A stretch of DNA of 64,000 nucleotides from positions 60,536,292-60,600,291 of the forward strand of contig CM069449.1 in assembly GCA_035610835.1 (NCBI GenBank), given 5' to 3'. This document shows positions 22,101-33,449 of this stretch, piece by piece. The first letter of the stretch is position 1, and the number at the start of each line of letters is the position of its first letter. Under the pieces are notes generated by a model that saw nothing but the letters and a program-made list of their open reading frames with translations, had not been told where the DNA came from and did not search any database. The position numbers were made by a program, and so were the translations under genes. Source of the stretch: Ophiura sarsii (Eukaryota > Echinodermata > Ophiuroidea > Amphilepidida > Ophiuridae).

Positions 22101-24241
22101 AACAAAATCACCATATTGTTAATATTTTGACCCTGTCTTAAATGTCACACTTTTTTGCCAAAATTGTAGGATATTTTGCCGCATTTTCACCAAAATAAGA
22201 AAAAATATTGATATTATATACATGTTATGGTGTTATACCAGTGCAACTTTATGGACTTAATCAGATTTTAAAATGAAACTTAACCAAGTACATTCGTATA
22301 ACAGGATATTGAACCATTTGAATATAGACAATGCAAATATCCCACTGGTACAGGTCTGTATTTATGGAAACACCCACATACACATTTGAATATAATTGCC
22401 TCCAATCTGGAACAATCTGGCTTCTAATATCTTTCTTGAATATTTACAATTTTTACCAGCATATTTCTTTTACTTTGTTCCATTTTCAGAAAGATGCCAT
22501 AGCAAGAAGAGCGATGGAGCCGGTGTTTATAGACAATGATGGGTAAGCTTGTCATCATACATAGTGTCCCACAAATGTTTATACTTTTCCACAGCTTTAT
22601 ATCACCGGTACTTTGCAGTATAAACCTGAAAACATGTTTGGATAGAGAAAACTGTAGAATTAATTTGATACCCAATTTACAGTTACAGCTTATTGTGTCG
22701 CCCAATGAAAGGAGAAACAAATGTCTGAATTTTAAAGCTGCACTTTTATATCCTGAAGTATAATGCGCTTATGTAAGGGCAAAAAAAATTAATTGTTTGG
22801 TTGTCCTCCACACAGCTGAGAGTTGAGGTGCGGGCGGGCGGATTTTTATTTTATTTTTATTTTTATTTTTATTTTAAAATTAAATGGGAACTCAGTCCCA
22901 GGTATTGTAGTGTTGTAGTGAAGCTCTGCATAGTTCCCCACGTTCTCAATGTCGGTTATGTAAACATCCACTATTGTTGAATGAGTTGCAACACTGCAAA
23001 CTCATTCAAGTAACATTTTTAAAACGAGCGTCGCGATGGGTAGACACAGCGTAGGTCGCCATTACAATTCTTGTCTTGTTTTGCCTAAAAGAACGTTGAG
23101 TTGATGTGCAAGCTTTAGCAATTTACGCATGAAAATATTAATAAAACCTATATTTTTCGTACTAAATGCAGAACAAAAATGTTTTATACGGTGTTGAAAT
23201 TAATAATGAAGCTGTTTTGCGAAATTTTCTTGTACAAATATACCCCAAAAAACATTTTTTTATATTTTCTCATAACACGATTTTTAAAATAAATTCATTA
23301 ATTGCACGTTCAGCGAATTTTTGTATTTATAGTCCTTTTAATAGTCCCGACGCCCGTGCGATGTTATACAATGAACATCGTGTAACCACTGGTTACATGG
23401 AATTGCGTACTGAGATGATGTTGCAGTGTTTAGATTGCCGATGAAACGGAGTTGGTCTGTTCGAATACTTAGGTTGTATATTAAAACGATACATTTGGGC
23501 TGTCAAATTGTTCAAAAAAATGAAATAAAAACTTTTTAAAAATAAAAAACATATTCGTGCGGCCCTGAAATTACGTGCGGGCGGTCGAGGACAACCAAAC
23601 AATTAATTTTTTTTGGCCTAATGAATGAAACGGTTTGTATAGAGGGAGAGTTGGAGTAAAGGTTTACCATTGTGATTTTGTTTTTAATTTCAGATTAAAA
23701 TCATTGTTATGAACTTTTAAATACAGCACATGTAATTAGTGCTTAAAAGTTAAAGGTAGATGTTCTGATTGCTGGCCTGATTTTCAACTTGATGTTTTCT
23801 ATTTTACATGAAAGGTCATCCTTAAAATTGTCACATTCCGAAGTTTGAGTTGCATAACTGCAATTGTTCTAATTTTAGAAGCACAATGTGGCATGAAATT
23901 TGCCCATTGAGTAGTACACAAACTAGCCGTGTGGTTAACCACCTGGTGGTAATTCACTGCATTTTGGCTTATAACTTCTCAAATGGAACATATCTTGCGC
24001 CTAAGATTTTACAGAAATAATAAGAAAAATATGGGGGGGGGGTTATATCAAAACATGTTGATGTGAAGAAAAAATCTAAAGTGATCGGACCATACACCTT
24101 TAAAGTTACCTTTACTAATTTTCTGTGTTACCTTTCTCCTAATACAGAGATTACCCGGAGGATGACATTGATGAAGCAGCCGAAGCACTGGCTGAATTGG
24201 ACAGATTTGACAAGAGACAAGAACTAAATGCAAAGAAATGA
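15949..24241 (+). CDS. HOATZ: HOATZ-like cilia- and flagella-associated protein (6 exons, complete)
   Basis: Six plus-strand exons splice in frame: 15949-16180, 17644-17682, 18568-18638, 19196-19255, 22490-22542 and 24148-24241. They give 182 residues, close to the roughly 170 of human HOATZ. The start is an ATG in good context (AAAATGG). Residues 30-74 hold [22 protein letters not shown] and QRLPVAPP. Human HOATZ, as I recall it, has the same blocks in the same order (SSEQD, AKQFW, PPSESQLV, QRLPVA). A charged helical stretch follows ([20 protein letters not shown], then [13 protein letters not shown]), likely coiled coil, and then an acidic tail. In mice HOATZ is needed for motile cilia and sperm flagella. 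No signal peptide or membrane segment is seen. A poly(A) signal lies 36 bases past the stop. The match is by eye. Confidence 0.85.
16181..17643 (+). other. HOATZ intron 1
   Basis: A/T-rich intron with homopolymer runs. No further feature stands out. Confidence 0.6.
17644..17682 (+). CDS. HOATZ: HOATZ exon 2 (39-bp microexon)
   Basis: The acceptor is ATGCAG|CT and the donor is CCAA|GTAGGT. It encodes [12 protein letters not shown] plus two split codons. Phases agree on both sides, which supports this very small exon. Confidence 0.75.
18568..18638 (+). CDS. HOATZ: HOATZ exon 3 (helical segment)
   Basis: The acceptor is TTTTTAG|AG and the donor is CAG|GTAATG. It encodes [20 protein letters not shown] plus TQQ, an amphipathic charged helix. 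The phases match exons 2 and 4. Confidence 0.82.
19196..19255 (+). CDS. HOATZ: HOATZ exon 4
   Basis: The acceptor is TTTCAG|GCT and the donor is CAG|GTCAGT. Exactly 20 codons, [20 protein letters not shown], basic and helical. The intron that follows carries the nested transposon stack at 19390-20537. Confidence 0.82.
19502..19683. mobile_element. Nested GGCCAAACAAAGAAGG-family insertion, CTA target duplication
   Basis: It is flanked by CTA on both sides (19499-19501, 19684-19686). The ends AGGCAAAACAAAGAAG and ACCAAACAAAGAAG face each other. The opposite arm of the host element keeps the empty site (CTGTAACTTAGAA, the reverse of TTCTAAGTTACAG), which proves the 3-bp duplication. Confidence 0.85.
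19749..20331. mobile_element. Nested element with GGGGAGAGTGGGGT ends, TA target
   Basis: The terminal repeats GGGGAGAGTGGGGTATGTTG and GGGGAGAGTGGGGTTGGTTG face each other and are flanked by TA on both sides. It is 583 bp with no ORF. A TA target suggests the Tc1/mariner group. Confidence 0.8.
20609..20953. mobile_element. TTAA-target AGGTAGATG-family MITE, copy A
   Basis: It is flanked by TTAA (20605-20608, 20954-20957), with AGGTAGATG ends. The central palindrome is TCGGTGGTTACCACC. It matches copy B (52730-53087) almost base for base. Confidence 0.85.
22490..22542 (+). CDS. HOATZ: HOATZ exon 5
   Basis: The acceptor is TTTTCAG|AAA and the donor is GG|GTAAGC. It encodes [17 protein letters not shown] and ends two bases into a glycine codon. 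Confidence 0.82.
22777..23618. mobile_element. Inverted-repeat element, TAA target duplication (HOATZ intron 5)
   Basis: It is flanked by TAA on both sides (22774-22776, 23619-23621). The ends GGGCAAAAAAAATTAATTGT and GGCCAAAAAAAATTAATTGT continue as TTGGTTGTCCTC. It is 842 bp with no convincing ORF. The 3-bp TAA target is Harbinger-like. Confidence 0.8.
23754..24099. mobile_element. TTAA-target AGGTAGATG-family MITE, diverged copy C
   Basis: It is flanked by TTAA on both sides. It lies immediately before HOATZ exon 6. It keeps AAAGGTCATCCTTAAAA and GAGTTGCATA but diverges in the right half. Confidence 0.75.
24148..24241 (+). CDS. HOATZ: HOATZ exon 6 (acidic C-terminus and stop)
   Basis: The acceptor is AATACAG|A. 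It encodes [20 protein letters not shown], then [10 protein letters not shown] and TGA. The acidic tail fits the charged C-terminus of the family. Confidence 0.83.
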
Positions 24242-24276
24242 TGAGACCGTTGTTTTATCAATTTTATGTTAGCATT

Positions 24277-24282
24277 AATAAA
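24277..24282 (+). promoter_or_regulatory. Poly(A) signal AATAAA for HOATZ
   Basis: A canonical AATAAA lies 36 bases after the HOATZ stop codon. It predicts a very short 3' UTR that ends before the mariner-like element at 24456. Confidence 0.7.
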
Positions 24283-24455
24283 ACAAATGGACCTAACTGT
24301 ATGCTCAATGCCTCTACTTCTGTGTTGACATTGATTGGAGCAGCATTCATACAAGAGTACCTGGATTGGATTCATATTTGATTGTGTTTTTGTTAGGAAT
24401 CATATGCCAGTGCATTGGGGAAAAAAGTGTGTAGTAAGCTGTGATCAATGGGCTA

Positions 24456-24720
24456 CAGGGTGACCCAGAAAATGTTGAACCCAAAATCACAAAATTCAAT
24501 TTTTTCACTTTTACAAAAGGGGCGAAAACACCCCCTGTCATACAATCAAGTGTATCTTTAGTTAGGTAAGGCCAATTTACATGATCTAAAGTTCTCCAGA
24601 AAGCTGAATAAATTGTTTACATAACTGTTGAAAACAGAATGCCATATTCATTTATTTTCATTTTTCATTTTTTTTTTTAAGTTTGTGATTTTTGGGTTCA
24701 ACATTTTCTGGGTCACCCTG
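24456..24720. mobile_element. Mariner-like MITE, TA target
   Basis: It is flanked by TA on both sides. The ends CAGGGTGACCCAGAAAATGT are perfect inverted repeats continuing through TGAACCCAAAA. It is 265 bp. It sits 173 bases past the HOATZ poly(A) signal. Confidence 0.85.
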
Positions 24721-25905
24721 TATATTCTAAAATAACTGCAATAAAACAAGAATCTGAGAATAAAATGTATCTATTCTACAGTTATGCCACAGAGGGTAAG
24801 CAAGGACAGCAACTACATTTGTATTACACTGTAAGCAAGCATGCGTGACCATATTAAGATGTACGTAATAATAAAGGGGTGTTTTTTTATTTAATATGAT
24901 GCGCCTCTTTTCGAGAGGAAAACGTTACGGGATCTAAAATTGTATTTTGGCTTCAAGGGAATAAACGTAATGGGGGTATCTCAGGATCAGAAATTCGAGG
25001 AGAATCCGAGAATCCATTCTCGCAAAGATTCCCGCCGGTAAAGTTGCGAGAATCCATGTTGATTTTCTTAAATAATGTGTCTAACACACTATTTGAATGG
25101 AGGAGAATCCACAGATTTTCTCAAATCCTTTGCATGAATCTAAATGAATTCTCGCAACCTCTGACAAACTTCTGACCCTGTCACCCTGGTGTCTGATATT
25201 TGACTGACCTCCCCCCCCCCTCCTCCCCCTCCTCGGGAGAGAACTGTATGACCAACATCACCTATCATTTTATTACAAAGGTACCTGGTCAACTCCATAA
25301 TGCATCTGTCAATACATGTCCATTAAATAGAACATTAATTATTAACGGTACATATTTTTAGACAATATCCTTAATCCAATCCTTTTAGCTTGGTCAATTG
25401 AAACTAATCTCACCTAGAAATCAAGATTACTTAGTTCTTTGATTGAGAAGAGCTTATTTAGTTCATTCATATTCCCTTGTTTCATACGAAAAAAGGTGTT
25501 ATAATATTTACCATACCAAATTATTGTATTGCAATAGAATGTAAATATATTACATGTATAATTTTATTTTGTCTGTAAAAAATGTAAATATTGTAAAAGA
25601 AAACATCAATAAAAATGATGCATAACTTATTATGCGAGAGGCGAGACATCCACTTTTTGTCCTTATTCAGTATAATACAATTCTCAAAAAACCTACCAAG
25701 TAATCAATACGCTCATAACCTCTAAAACATAGTTCCAACTAAAAATATCAAATTAGAAAATCGTGGATTAATTTCTCCTTCAATTTGAGATATTGTTATC
25801 GTAGATCGGTTACCAACCAATTCAGAACGCTGTCTCCGACAAGAATGAGACAAAGAGCAACCGTCATTTTCGCACTTGGGTTTTGATAGTGTAGTATGAC
25901 AGGTA

Positions 25906-26405
25906 CAGGGTGTATCAGAATGAACTATACTGTGTTTCTAAAATACAAAATGATTATTGTTTTAAATTTAAACACCTGCAATATTATAAAGGTGAACATG
26001 TTTCCTACATTATATGTTAATTTCACAGAGATATCTCTTTTTGTTCTAGTGTGGCAAGATTTAATTGAAAATCAATGAAAAGCGTGTTTTCAATTTGTTA
26101 GCTCAAAAAATTCACAGACCTTGAAAAGCCATCAGCAAATCTGATTTAACGCATGGTTTCTTCTCACACATATTCTATGTCAACTACTTTTATTATTTAA
26201 ATTGATCATTTCGACCAAAATTTAAATCTACCATCTTTACCAGAAAGTCTGTATTTTACCACAGAAATGTCCGATTTTCAAAATCTAAAATTCTTATGAT
26301 AGCTGGGTGTTTGCGCAAGATGTCAAACCAGTTTGAACAATATCAATTGAATTCATACCGTAATAAATCATATTGCCTCGTTATAGTTCATTCTGATACA
26401 CCCAG
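25906..26405. mobile_element. Mariner-like MITE, TA target
   Basis: It is flanked by TA on both sides. The ends CAGGGTGTATCAGAATGAAC and CTGGGTGTATCAGAATGAAC face each other. It is 500 bp. Confidence 0.8.
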
Positions 26406-26415
26406 TATGGGCTGC

Positions 26416-26512
26416 ACTGATCAATTCGTCGCTGTTCTGACATAACAACACATCACTTTACTTAATTCTGTTGTGATGTGTCGTTATGTCAGAACAGCGA
26501 CAAATTGAATCA
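26416..26512. repeat. Long hairpin (about 40-bp arms)
   Basis: TCGCTGTTCTGACATAACAA and TCGCTGTTCTGACATAACGA face each other over a loop of about 20 bases. It lies directly beside the TA element 25906-26405. Confidence 0.8.
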
Positions 26513-27186
26513 TCCCCAATCCTGATCATCTTACTATCGACCGATGAGTTGTTGCTATCACTCAGTTAATCAATAATCTGCCTATGGATGCACGTCACAT
26601 GAGGTGTGTAAAAGTATATGCGAGGTCAACTTCACCACAAAAACAGTGGAACGGACATCCATGATGCGCAATACGTAAGCTCGACCTCACGGCTCTTGAT
26701 TGGTTAGCCGCATTTTGTGTGTTTCAAAGCATGCGCAGCAGGGTTTAAATACTTTTTGGGCTATGAGGGCTCCTTTTTTAAGCAAATTCTGCCAAAAATC
26801 TCCCCCATAGTACATTTTACCCATAGGCGAACATTTTCTCAGGGGGCTAGTTTGTGAAAACTGGGGACTAATCGCCCTTCGCCCCCGTGTACAATACTGT
26901 ACATGTATGTTGAGCCCTGATGCGCAGTAAGCTGATCAAAATGCCCCTGCGTATGTCGGACTGTGGCCAGGAGAATATGTGTCATAGGCCCATTGATATA
27001 CTGAGGCAGCCTCGCTGCATGTAGAATAACCAAAATATTCAAATGAGAAACAGACTTCTTTTTTGGTTTGGACAGATAGCTAGCTATTAATATTCAGTCA
27101 ATCTTCTTGTGTAATATCTCAAATTATAGACGAGACATTTTTACACAAATACATATTTTTAAATAGAAGGTATAGTTTTGGCATTA

Positions 27187-27412
27187 GGCCAACAACAAAA
27201 AGTTGACTTGCCCTTTCCGACCGACCCAAATTTTCGGAAATCTGGGGTCACTATTTTTTTTAAATAAAAAAAAATCAATCTTTAAAACGTGTTTTTGTGT
27301 AGTATCTCCCTGTTTAGATTTTCAACAACAACAACAAAAAATCCGACCATCCGACCGTCTGACCTACACTCTGGCCCTGAAAGGGCAAGTCAACTTCTTT
27401 TTTTTGTTGGCC
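27187..27412. mobile_element. Inverted-repeat MITE, TTA target duplication
   Basis: It is flanked by TTA on both sides. The ends GGCCAACAACAAAAAGTTGA and GGCCAACAAAAAAAAGAAGT continue as GACTTGCCCTTTC. It is 226 bp. Confidence 0.8.
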
Positions 27413-28288
27413 TTATGAGCATATTTATTACCTGGTAGGTAACTTTAAATCAACACATTTAAGCACATCATTTACAATCTGATCTTTTTCCATGTATTTA
27501 TTGCATAACTGAACATCATCCACTTTATAACATTTATTGGATTTAAATACAGACTAAACTGTAAAAACAACTTAATCACTGATTTTGCTACCAGGTCCAC
27601 TTAATTTTAATTGCTGGCAACTCTTATTATTTATAAATGGTTATAGGCCTACATAGGAAATGATACGAAAAAAGGAAAAATTATTTTACAACAAAAATAA
27701 AAATCCTGTTCTACAGGCCTGACCGACCCATTTTTGTTTTAGGAATACTGACCCATATTTCTAAATTTTTGGAATTTTTGTTTAGTTTGGCAAAATCGTT
27801 ACAGATTTAAAAAAATATTTTGTGGTATGAAAAAAATCTGACTCCAGAGGTCCACCCGACCGTAGAATAGGGTTATTCTGTTGCCTTATGGAATAAAATT
27901 ATAAGTCTTTAATCCTTAATTAAATATAACCTTTTCCGCAGGGCTAATGTTAGCCCAAAAGGCACCTCCTACATCTTAGATTTATTACTTAAAAGAGCAT
28001 ACCCCCCTAAATAAACTTTCCAGTGATCTCGCATTGTTTTACAGAATAAATAACATGTATGTTTCATAACATTATTATCAGCAAGCAATTGAACAGATTA
28101 GCTCAATTTTATGTTAATTTTTTCGAAATTGATTTCAAACAATTACTTATCACTCAAGGGAATATTATTAACCTGTGTTTACACAGTTCCAGTAAAATAA
28201 AACAATTTAAGATTCTTCATCATTTTATGTACGTTGATTTAAAGATTATTTACATTTTCGCCATAATGTTCCACTGCCTTTTTGTTTA

Positions 28289-28588
28289 GGCTAAATTAAA
28301 AAAATCTTTTGTCTCAAAGCTCTTCAGTTGTTCAAAACCTAATGCGGAATGCGGGGTTTTTTAAAGTTTTTTTTAAAATATAAAATATTGAAATCCTTGT
28401 AAAAGTGACCTTTTGTATTTAAAATGATTTGATCGATGCAAATCTGAAAAATTTGTGAAATTTTTGGATTTTTTTTTTTTTTTTTAAATTAAAAAAAAGA
28501 TTTTTTAAGATTTTTGTTTTTCTAATGCGTAATCAATAAACTAACGCGCACGGGAGCTTTGAGACAAATGATTTTTTTAAATTTAGCC
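28289..28588. mobile_element. GGCTAAATTAA-family MITE, copy 1
   Basis: The ends carry TTTGTCTCAAAGCTC in inverted orientation. The flanks are TTA and CTA. The interior (AATGCGGAATGCGG, AATATTGAAATCCTTGTAAA) matches 37864-38162. Confidence 0.75.
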
Positions 28589-28688
28589 CTACATACCAAA
28601 TACCCAAAGCCATTGAGTGTCTGTTTTTTCAGGCTGTTGTCTGCATGACCACTAGCCAGGCTAATCTGGGAATTGGAGAATTTATCAC

Positions 28689-29430
28689 TGTAAACTCAAA
28701 GTGTCTATAATTGGACAAAATGTCGATAATTTGTGGTGCTCTGTAAATGGGGAATTAGCTATTTGTACACTGAATTATAGACCTCTTTTTAGACAAGGTA
28801 CTTAAAGGCATATTATGTGATCTTTTCCAGAGAGCGCCCTCTATTCATGGGTTTTTTTAAAAAGTAGATTTTCTTGCAGATTAACATTTCCGATCATAAA
28901 TCATACATACATTCCAAATTACAGAGCGACACGATTCCTAATTACCTCAAAATCATGGTTTTAGAGTGAATTTAGAGTGAAAAATATAAACTGTCGGAAT
29001 CCCGACAGTTTATTTTCACTCTAAAACCATGATTTTGAAGTAATTAAGAATCGTATCACCCTGTAACTTGGATTGTATGCATGATTTATGATCAGAAATG
29101 TAAATCTGCAAGAAAATCTGCTTTCAATTTTTTTTTCGATGTTGAGGGCGTTCCCTGGAAAGATCACATAATATACCTTTAAATACTGGACTAAAAATAG
29201 ATTGAATTATAGACAGCCCAATTTATGCAATCTCTCTCTACTACTCAGTGTGTTTAGTCACTTCAGTGAGCTGGAGCATTGAATTTGGGTGGTAACTGGT
29301 CTAATATACTGTCCACAATTGCGTCTATAATTCAGTCTTGTATAAGTACAACAAAGGTTTAATCCACCATTGATACAGATCCTCCAATACTAGATGTTTT
29401 GTCCAATTACAGACACTTTCAGTTTACAGT
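28689..29430. mobile_element. Outer inverted-repeat element hosting 28806-29178
   Basis: ACTGTAAACTCAAAGTGTCT and ACTGTAAACTGAAAGTGTCT face each other about 740 bp apart, with similarity continuing into TAATTGGACAAAA. No target duplication is clear. Confidence 0.65.
28806..29178. mobile_element. TTAA-target foldback element, uninterrupted reference copy
   Basis: It is flanked by TTAA on both sides. The 373 bp are almost entirely two inverted arms with a small central hairpin (CTGTCGGAATCCCGACAG). It is itself nested within the repeat 28689-29430. Confidence 0.85.
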
Positions 29431-31204
29431 ATGACCGACCAATAGCTAAATCACATAAAAGTGATATGTTATAGAAGTGGAACATATTGACTATGGATAG
29501 GACAAATACAGTCCAGAAAAATGGGATCATCACACCACTTGCCAAATGAAAGTTTGGTTCCACCAGGGTCGGAAGTTAATCACACAGGTTGCGAAAATCT
29601 GTTTAGATTGTGGCAATTAATTTAACAAGAATCTATGGATTCCCCTCAATTCAAAATGTGCGTTACACAGGTTATCTTTAGAGAATCAACTTTGAAACTC
29701 TACTGATGACAAGAATCTCTGCGGGAATGGCTTCTTGGATTCTCATCACATTTCTGCCAACTGTTCCACCTGTATGACATTATAGACATGTTGATCAGTG
29801 GTTACTTCAATGTAATCCCAGCATGCAGTAGAAAAGCACTGTGCACTGTACACCTGATTTCCATTGAAATGTACAGAAATATCATGGTCCAGCAGAGGAA
29901 CTAATAATTGAGACTTTTTATATCTGTATCAATATGAATTGGGATTCTATTTCTCAATACATGATGCTGGGATTACATTAAAACAACCTCTGCATGTGTG
30001 TAGATAATATTATTACAAAACCAACAAAGTATCCAATGAATCATTATACTTTCAGTCTACTTTTGATTTGAAAGGTTTCTTGATTCTAACCAAAAGAATC
30101 CGTTGCTACGGGCATTCAACACTTATCTCACAACACATCAATCATATTCACTACGTGTAATAATTATTTTACAACATATTTACAAGATATTTACAGTGTA
30201 TAGGAAAGAACTAAAATACAGTGTAGGCAATACAATGTAGGCAATCAAATACAGTGTATGAATCCGATGCTACAAAAACCCATCAATGAAAAACCTAAAC
30301 ACAAAGGTGACCACACAAAAAGGCTCTACAGGCTCAACCGACCCATTTTTTAAATATTTTCAACAAAAAAAGAAAATTTAAACATTTGAAGAATCATTCA
30401 CTGCAAATTATGAGTGTTTAGTTTTGGACAGCGGGCACTATGGAGTGTAGTTTTTGTGTTTACTTGATAGTACACACAATAATAAGTAAAACACTCAATA
30501 GAACAGACTGTCTGATGTTGTAGTGAATGACATTGTTTGATTTTTTTTTTAAAGACATTTTTTTTGAAATTCTTGAAATTTTTAATATCGTTTATTAAAA
30601 CACACACAAAATTACCGACCCTACATTTGTTCGTCGCCTAATCTATTATTCAGCAAACAGTGATCAAACAAGAATAATTAAATGTTTGTAGCCCTAAAAT
30701 GTGTCTGGGAAAAAAACATGGCAACAAAGTAAACGGAAGTGTTGTGGAAAGTCAGGACACTTTTAGCTTGACTGCCTATGCACAAGAATGCTCGACAACA
30801 ACACCAAAGCACCTAATTTGTCAAATGTTAACGACCGTTATATTGCGCCGTAGAAGGTAAACCAACACGCCCCATGATGCAAAACAATGCGTGAAACCAG
30901 CGACGCAGTGTGGCGTGAGTAAGTTGAAGAGAGATTTATTTTCATTTTAAGGAAAGAAAGGGCAAGGCAGCTGGATTTTTTCAGGATTTTAGAGGAGCGG
31001 TCACCTATGGTTACAGTTAAACATATCTGTTGATTCACATGAACATTATTTCCATACAACATTATAAAAATCATGAATGAACGATACGAAACAAAATTCA
31101 TTTAATATTTGAAATTGGTATTTTCCCCTTTTTTTGCTGGTGTCAACAAGATCTAAGGAGCCATGTTGACCTCACAACGAAATAAAGAGAGGTCCTAATA
31201 CAAT
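29431..31204. other. Intergenic, repeat fragments only
   Basis: It contains a small inverted repeat (AATGTAATCCCAGCATG near 29812 and its inverse near 29964) and a diverged foldback at about 30402-30535. No gene. Confidence 0.55.
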
Positions 31205-31622
31205 TGCGACCCAAAGCGAGTAAGTGAGGCACAATTAGGGAAATATGAATATTGAGGTATTGATTTCATGATACGTATATAATGTTAAGGGATATTTCGG
31301 TACCAAAGTTAATGTCATATCACATTCCAAACCAAATGATTGAAAATCACTGTCTCAAAACATCAATACAAATTGTCAAGTTATGGGCAATTAAAGTTTT
31401 GGTTTTGGTTTTATTAACAAATCAGTGGAGTAAATGAAAATTAAATATCTCAAAAACAATTTAACTCTTTATTTTCATGAAATTGAGTCTTTGGTAAGAT
31501 ACAAGATGTATCAAGGATCAGAAATAAGACTTATTCTGATTTTGACCTTATGACCCACATTTGTGCTCTTAAATCAAATTAGCTACTGCCGCATTCTGCC
31601 TCATTTACTCATGTTGGGTCAC
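31205..31622. mobile_element. MITE-like repeat copy 2 (opposite orientation)
   Basis: Shared blocks with 8836-9218 include the TTTTGAGACAGAGTGATTTT-type segment, CATTTACTCCA(C)TGAT and CAAAACCAAAA. It ends in GTTGGGTCACA. Confidence 0.65.
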
Positions 31623-31880
31623 AATTTACAAGAATATATTACACAATATTTTACTTCTTTTCTTGCAGTTACAAAGTACTTTCAGAATCCTTGGCTGTAA
31701 GTGAGCGGTAACAAATGATTGTCATTGCCATGTGTACCATATTTACTAGTACTTCATAAAATTGGAAAAAGGTTTCATTTAATGCCAACATATTCACTAT
31801 TCCATTTCCAATATACATGTACCACCAACATTATTGAACGTTATACATGTAGGTTATATACATGTACAACTAATTTAATC

Positions 31881-32174
31881 AAGGCTCAAAATAAGCGGGC
31901 GCTGGGCGATTTTTACCCCTCGGTCCTCCTACCATAGCGCCTGGTAATGCTGAAAAATAAACAACCGAGCGGCTGATATTTTGTCCAAACCAGCGCCCGT
32001 TGACGATCGGGAAGCTTGCTCAAAACATCGAACTTCGATTTGACAATACGATTTAATAAAAAGTTAGCTCCCGGGTAGACTGAAAGTAGCTCCTGGTTCT
32101 CAATAAATCCCATGATCCGGGCGCTTCTTTGAAAAAAAGTAGCTCCTGTTAAAAAAACTGTTATCTTGAGCTTT
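31881..32174. mobile_element. AAGGCTCAA-family MITE, copy 1
   Basis: The ends AAGGCTCAAAATAAGC and AAAGCTCAAGATAAC face each other. The body matches 39137-39427 (CCCAGCGCC-type words, GTTAGCTCC, CCTGGTTCTCAATAAATCCC). Confidence 0.75.
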
Positions 32175-32414
32175 GAATTTGATACAAATTGAATGAACCC
32201 TTCACAGAAATTGGTCAATTGCAACATTTCCAAAATACATCCCAAAGCTATTTGATGTTTATAAATAATTTGATTACAAATGGAATGAATCATGAATCAG
32301 TCAATTACACGTACCTCAATAGCATGCATGTTTCAAGCAACTCCCCTTCATTTCTGGTCTGATTCTATTTACAACAGATGAAACTCTGTGTCATCTTGTT
32401 TGGTGCTGTCATCA

Positions 32415-32739
32415 GGCCAAACAAAGAAGGTTTGTCTCAGAAGCCCGCCCGCATTGGTATGTGAAATGAGCTGGATGGCGCGTAGGTCTATGCGCTGAAG
32501 CCTAACATTTTTATTTTGGATTTTTGGATTTTTGTTTTTGGATTCTTTTGTTTTTGTTTGTTTTTTGGATTTTTAAAAAAAAGTTTTAAAAAGTTCTCTG
32601 TAAGCTTGAATTAGCAACAACAAAAAATTGCATACCTCATAGCCTATTTTCTAAAAAAAAGAAAAGAAAAAAAGAAAAAATCGCACAGCACTTACCTTTT
32701 TTTCAAAATGTTTTTGAGGCAAACTTTCTTTGTTTGGCC
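32415..32739. mobile_element. GGCCAAACAAAGAAGG-family element, copy 2, TCA target duplication
   Basis: Its inverted ends match copy 1. It is flanked on both sides by TCA (32412-32414 and 32740-32742), a 3-bp duplication as in PIF/Harbinger-type elements. Confidence 0.75.
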
Positions 32740-32870
32740 TCAGCTTCTATTATTGCAATCACATTTAAATTGCTGGTATAGCTATTAACCCTAACCCTAA
32801 CCTTACCAGAGGCCAAAAGGCATAGCAATAGCTGCTTTACCACTTGCTTCATGGTTCTTTCTTTTAGCAC

Positions 32871-33130
32871 GACCCGGCGCGCGAGCTGTCAAATAGTCTC
32901 CCCTGTTAGCACATTCAGTTGGTCGCTGCCTGCCATGCGGGAGGCCCAGGTTCGATCCCCAGCGTGGGCAAAGAGTGATCTTTCCCCCCCAAATTTGTCC
33001 TGTTTGTCTCCACTGATACTAGTGATAGTCTCATTGTCAAAAACACGCTTAGGGAGTCGGATCAATTGCCATTTGCACTCACACGATCACAGATTTGTGT
33101 GTCCTAGCACGGAAACGCTGCCCCTATGAC
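32871..33130 (+). mobile_element. tRNA-derived SINE-like sequence
   Basis: TTAGCACATTCAGTTGGTCG resembles a Pol III A box, and GGTTCGATCCC (32949-32959) is a B box at the usual spacing. The segment does not fold into a proper tRNA (weak acceptor pairing, no anticodon arm). It is followed by unrelated sequence, as in SINEs. Confidence 0.6.
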
Positions 33131-33449
33131 TTTTAATACGCACTGACATCGGTTCCCAACTTAAGTGACACAGAGTCATTTCAATTGACAGAATAGGTGT
33201 AATACAAAATAAGACTATACATGTATGTAGTGGTTTTATACTTTATGATGCATCATTGACTTATTGAACAATCTTGATTAGAAACACACATAGCTAACTT
33301 TACAATTCATTACTTCTATGGTTACATGCAATTAGCACTATGTAATATCCGGATGCAATTTCTTCCCTATTCAATAGTTTTCTACTTGTATTATTTACAT
33401 GACTAACACTACCTATTCATTTATTCAGTGTGAATTGATGTTTATGTTT

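Noticed and set aside
32871..33130. A genuine tRNA gene
   Set aside because: A and B boxes are present, but the acceptor and anticodon stems do not form; SINE-like is more likely.
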